DNA of 8,951 nucleotides. Origin: an uncultured Haloferula sp. (GTDB lineage Bacteria > Verrucomicrobiota > Verrucomicrobiae > Verrucomicrobiales > Akkermansiaceae). The notes below the pieces were generated by a model. The model ran no database searches and was not told where the DNA came from. It saw only the letters and a list, made by a program, of their open reading frames with translations. Where the stretch lies: contig CAMPGU010000167.1 of NCBI GenBank assembly GCA_946885645.1, forward strand, positions 1 to 8,951, read 5' to 3'. Shown here piece by piece: positions 5,788-8,951 of the stretch. How positions within the stretch are numbered: position 1 is the first letter of the stretch; each line of letters begins with the position of its first letter. The position numbers and the translations under genes are program-made.

Positions 5788-8700
5788 CTATCGGGCGGGG
5801 CCGGGCAAGCGGAACGAGGCGGAAAGGGACCCGCCTGCATGGAAGCTCCCATCATCCAATATCTCCACCCAGACCTCCGCGGGACCCGCCGCTTTCTTGC
5901 CGGGACTTACCAAGTACTGGGCCGTCTGCGCACCCGCCTTGAACTTCACCCGCCGCTGGCTCGACTGCACCCGGCCGTCGGCTTCCTGGCGAGTGATCAG
6001 AAGCGTCACGGCGACCGGTTTCGGATTCCCTCCGGAGCGTAGCAATTTCACCGCCATGGCCTTGTTGAAACCGGAGACGCCCGCGACGGACACGGTCGGT
6101 TCTCCATCGAGAATAGTCACCGAGGCCACCGGTTCCGTTTCGGAAATCCGATACCCGATGGTCGGAAGCAAACGCAGCATCACGGATTCATCATCTTCCG
6201 CCTTATGGTCGGAAACCGGGACGACATTCACCACCATCACATCGCGGCCTTCTTTGAACGTCACGCTGGTTTTCAGCTTGCGATAGTCCGCGCCCATATC
6301 GGCTGAGCCCTCCATGCGGAAGTGGACCTGCAGCGGCCGGGACAGATCGCCGGTCCGGGTGAGGGTAAAGGTTCCCTTGTCCGGCATGCGCCCGGAGACT
6401 GCCTCGTCCGCGGTCGCGTCGCCGGCCACCACGGAAATCACCGGTTCATCGTCGGAGATGGAGAGCATCGCCATCATCGGCGAGCCTTGGAAGTAGCCAT
6501 GAGCGGATCGGATCTCGGCGCGGATGATCTCAGTTCCCTCGGCGCTGGCGTCCTGAAGCACCCCCAGGGTGACACTTTGCGAGAGCCAGCCTGCCGGAAT
6601 CACCACGCTCCAGCGCCCGTCCCCGAGGGCTTCGGCTCCGGCGATGGTGAAGTCCTTGTCCACCTCGGCAGCCCCGTCCACCTGGAATACGACCGTGGTA
6701 TCCGCATCGCTCGTCCTATTGCGGGCAAATGTCAGTGTCGCCTCCCCTTCGCTGCCCTCCTCCAGGCTCCCTTCGCTTTCCAAGCTGACCACGGAGAAGT
6801 CGGCATCCCCGCCGATCTTGAAACCGCCGATGGCATGGGAGAATGCGGCGTACATCTCCATTCCATCCTCAGCCTCGTGGAATGCCACCCTGCCCGCCGG
6901 GGTTGCCAGGGAATCGCTGGACCAGATAGGAGCGACGGCATCCGGCCAAAGATAGATGCGCTTGCCCGTAACCACCCAAAGGGACTGTCCCAGCCCGGGC
7001 GTAAGCCCCAGGATAGGCTCCGCTGACGCTTTCCAAGAAGCACTCTCGGTGTAGGCACCCGCTCCGTCCGGGAGATAGCGTTTGATCTCCCCGTTTCCGA
7101 GCCCGGCGGAGAAGCCTCCGTTCCCCACCGCTACCGACCGGAAATCTCCCGGAATCGTGAGCTCGTGCAGCCGGGACCGGAGATCGAAGATAAAGATACC
7201 CTCTTCCGGTACCGCCACCACGGCTTCGGGACTCCCATCGCCATCCACATCGGCGACCCCCATGGAGTTCACGCCTCCCCATGATCCGTCGAGATTCGGC
7301 GAACGCCATTCTTGGCTCCGGGTCGCCAGATCAAAGACCCTTACATACGTGCCCTCGGAGCCCGAATGCGCCCTGTCGTTTGCCGTGACAACTTCCAGAT
7401 CGCCATCCCCATCGACATCCAGCACCTCGACCTGAGTGAATGGCGATCCGTCCGCCCTGTCGGCGGTTTCCCACTTCAGCTCGAATTCCCGCGCATCGGT
7501 AAAGCCGTAGATCTCGACGATGCCATCATAGAGCCAATCGGCGGCAATGACGATCTCCTGGCGGCCGTCGCCATCGATGTCCCGCAACTTCAGATCCCGG
7601 AGGCCGGTCCACGAATAGTCGCGGGCGATGGGGCCGGAAATCCCGAGGAGTGCCAGGGTTTCCGGATCGAAGACCAGGATACGGCCGCTCCCGTACCCGG
7701 ACCTGGACTCCCGGCTGGCGGTCACCAATTCCGGCTTGCCGTCTCCCGTCACGTCTCCGGTCACGGGACTGATAAAGGGGCCATCAAGATGAAAGCTCTG
7801 CCACTCCCATGAACGGGTGAAGGGATCGACGATGTTCAAGCGGTCCTCGCCCGTGGTGTTGGAGCCGCCGCTCCAAATCAGTTCGGCGACCCCGTCCTCG
7901 TCCGCATCGGCTACCGCGATCCGGGGGATGCCGGAATCGGGGTTGGAAATCTTCCATTCCTCCACTGGATTACCCGCGCCGAGAGTGAGAACATGGACGT
8001 TGCCATGTTGCCCGTCGCCGTAGATCAACTCCGGTGCAGGATCGGCATCCACGTTTCCGATTTCGATGGCGCTGATATCGAGGCCGGCGCGGTACGACCA
8101 TTTCGTAGCCTGGGTATCCACGTCGTACGCATAGATGTCGTACCAGGCATTCGCGGCGATCAGTTCGTCGCGTCCATCGCCATCGATATCCGCCGTGCGG
8201 AGATTCGCACCGAAGCCTCCGCTTCGGGTCCATTGGATCGCGCGGGTGCCTACATCGACTACATGCCCGGAAGTCGTGGCGATCTCCAACGAAGGATCAC
8301 CATCCATCTGGGCCACCACCACATCGGTTCCAGTAGGACCTTGCACGTTCCACAGCGCCTGTCCCGCGGCGTCGAAGACCCTCAAGCCGCTGCCGGTCAG
8401 CACGATGAGTTCCGCGACCCCGTCGCCGGTCAAATCCGCGGGGCAGAAGTCGCTGAGGCTCGTGACCGGTCGAAAGGCGGCGATCTCCTTGAAATCGGCG
8501 AGGGAGTGGTAAAAAAACCGCCCGTCCTCCAGCCCGACCACCAGCTCGCGGTCCGTTCCGCCGGTGACGTGGGCCGACGTCATCCTTGCCATCTTCGGCC
8601 CGTAATAGGCTCCGTCGATCGAAGGGTAAGGTGTCTGTACGTGCATCTGCTGGTATCCCTTCGTCGAGGGATCGTACCCGAGGACGTACCAGAAATGATT

Positions 8701-8951
8701 CCCGCCGAACCCGCCGTTCGCGGTTGCCGAAATGAACAGCTCCGTACCGTGCTCTCCTTCCACCGGCACCAGGCCTGCTTGTCCGATCTGCGTACCGTAA
8801 ACGCCGTAGCTCCAAAAGGGCGACCCTCCGGGATTCGCTGCGATAGTCCACGGCTCGCCCGCCTTTGCAGAGACATCGGCCGGTGCCGCCATGGGCGCTT
8901 TACCAGTCTCAACGGGAGCCCCGGGACTATCGTAGAAGAGGGGTTGTGAGC
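5788..8951 (-). CDS. Large secreted FG-GAP/VCBS beta-propeller protein with Calx-beta domains, N-terminus off the window
   Basis: This is a 5'-truncated gene. The first in-frame ATG is at 8892, but the frame stays open for 19 more codons to the window edge, and the protein has no signal peptide there, so the true start must lie beyond 8951. The visible 1053 residues begin with FG-GAP/VCBS-like repeats carrying DxDGDG-type calcium loops and a following E(L/I/V)(I/V) strand. I count nine, at about residues 172, 216, 254, 301, 348, 399, 457, 511 and 567 (for example DIDGDGRDELI, DVDGDGDLEVV), with degenerate copies on both sides. This is an integrin-alpha-like beta-propeller. About residues 714-835 and 837-950 are two Calx-beta domains (the second with ADEA, TRTGDLSRPL and AEDDESVMLRLLP). 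The last ~100 residues look like a third, degenerate one. No C-terminal sorting signal is evident. Such proteins are extracellular or surface-bound and usually serve in adhesion or carbohydrate contact; no enzyme motif is visible here. It converges on the dehydrogenase with 21 bp between stops. Confidence 0.9.
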   Translation of the reverse strand, partial: SQPLFYDSPGAPVETGKAPMAAPADVSAKAGEPWTIAANPGGSPFWSYGVYGTQIGQAGLVPVEGEHGTELFISATANGGFGGNHFWYVLGYDPSTKGYQQMHVQTPYPSIDGAYYGPKMARMTSAHVTGGTDRELVVGLEDGRFFYHSLADFKEIAAFRPVTSLSDFCPADLTGDGVAELIVLTGSGLRVFDAAGQALWNVQGPTGTDVVVAQMDGDPSLEIATTSGHVVDVGTRAIQWTRSGGFGANLRTADIDGDGRDELIAANAWYDIYAYDVDTQATKWSYRAGLDISAIEIGNVDADPAPELIYGDGQHGNVHVLTLGAGNPVEEWKISNPDSGIPRIAVADADEDGVAELIWSGGSNTTGEDRLNIVDPFTRSWEWQSFHLDGPFISPVTGDVTGDGKPELVTASRESRSGYGSGRILVFDPETLALLGISGPIARDYSWTGLRDLKLRDIDGDGRQEIVIAADWLYDGIVEIYGFTDAREFELKWETADRADGSPFTQVEVLDVDGDGDLEVVTANDRAHSGSEGTYVRVFDLATRSQEWRSPNLDGSWGGVNSMGVADVDGDGSPEAVVAVPEEGIFIFDLRSRLHELTIPGDFRSVAVGNGGFSAGLGNGEIKRYLPDGAGAYTESASWKASAEPILGLTPGLGQSLWVVTGKRIYLWPDAVAPIWSSDSLATPAGRVAFHEAEDGMEMYAAFSHAIGGFKIGGDADFSVVSLESEGSLEEGSEGEATLTFARNRTSDADTTVVFQVDGAAEVDKDFTIAGAEALGDGRWSVVIPAGWLSQSVTLGVLQDASAEGTEIIRAEIRSAHGYFQGSPMMAMLSISDDEPVISVVAGDATADEAVSGRMPDKGTFTLTRTGDLSRPLQVHFRMEGSADMGADYRKLKTSVTFKEGRDVMVVNVVPVSDHKAEDDESVMLRLLPTIGYRISETEPVASVTILDGEPTVSVAGVSGFNKAMAVKLLRSGGNPKPVAVTLLITRQEADGRVQSSQRRVKFKAGAQTAQYLVSPGKKAAGPAEVWVEILDDGSFHAGGSLSASFRLPGPAR

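Noticed and set aside
5055..5942. 295-codon plus-strand frame overlapping the dehydrogenase 3' end
   Set aside because: It is Arg/Gly-rich, out of frame with the cytochrome c module, and runs across the convergent gene end.
7200..8450. Tandem DNA repeat or CRISPR-like array suggested by recurring 'ccatcgccatc' strings
   Set aside because: The recurrences encode DGDG loops of protein repeats on the minus strand, with variable spacing and diverged flanks; they are not DNA-level repeats.
7993..8949. 318-codon plus-strand frame opposite the FG-GAP protein
   Set aside because: It is the antisense of regular DxDGDG repeats, which leaves stops rare; no independent gene features.

Overview
This window is a GC-rich, densely coded chromosomal segment with six protein genes and no RNA genes, insertion sequences, CRISPR arrays or phage genes that I can see. 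The gene set suggests a Verrucomicrobiota-type bacterium (a Luteolibacter/Verrucomicrobiaceae-like organism is my guess). The reasons are the exported PQQ sugar dehydrogenase fused to a PKD-like module and a cytochrome c, a large secreted FG-GAP/Calx-beta protein, and a poorly characterised helical-repeat protein with recurring 'W..DP..A..W' units. The lineage is inferred from protein style, not from a marker gene.

Layout, left to right. (1) A minus-strand gene runs off the left edge (1-278). It encodes an N-terminally anchored, proline-rich protein. (2) Diverging from it, pabB (373-1650, +) encodes aminodeoxychorismate synthase component I of folate synthesis, identified by the PIKGT motif. 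(3) Converging on pabB is a small single-span membrane protein of unknown function (1683-2171, -). (4) Diverging from that is an exported 400-residue helical-repeat protein (2350-3552, +) behind a recognisable TTGACA promoter. (5) In the same direction, 45 bp on, lies the exported PQQ-dependent dehydrogenase-cytochrome c fusion (3598-5766, +). (6) Converging on it is a very large secreted beta-propeller/Calx-beta protein (5788 to beyond the right edge, -), whose true N-terminus lies outside the window.

The genes do not form one pathway. pabB is a housekeeping gene. The right two thirds of the window is devoted to exported proteins, where the dehydrogenase probably oxidises sugars or related substrates outside the cytoplasmic membrane and passes electrons through its own haem. 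The non-coding DNA is short but structured. There is a CCGGG-type hairpin at the end of every gene whose end lies in the window, an imperfect 12-bp inverted repeat between the first divergent pair, and matching GCTATA/GGCAGGA start regions facing outward from the second divergent pair. I see no convincing evidence of a new defence or mobile system. The most unusual items are the solenoid protein, the three-module oxidoreductase fusion, and the paired promoter/ribosome-binding arrangement.
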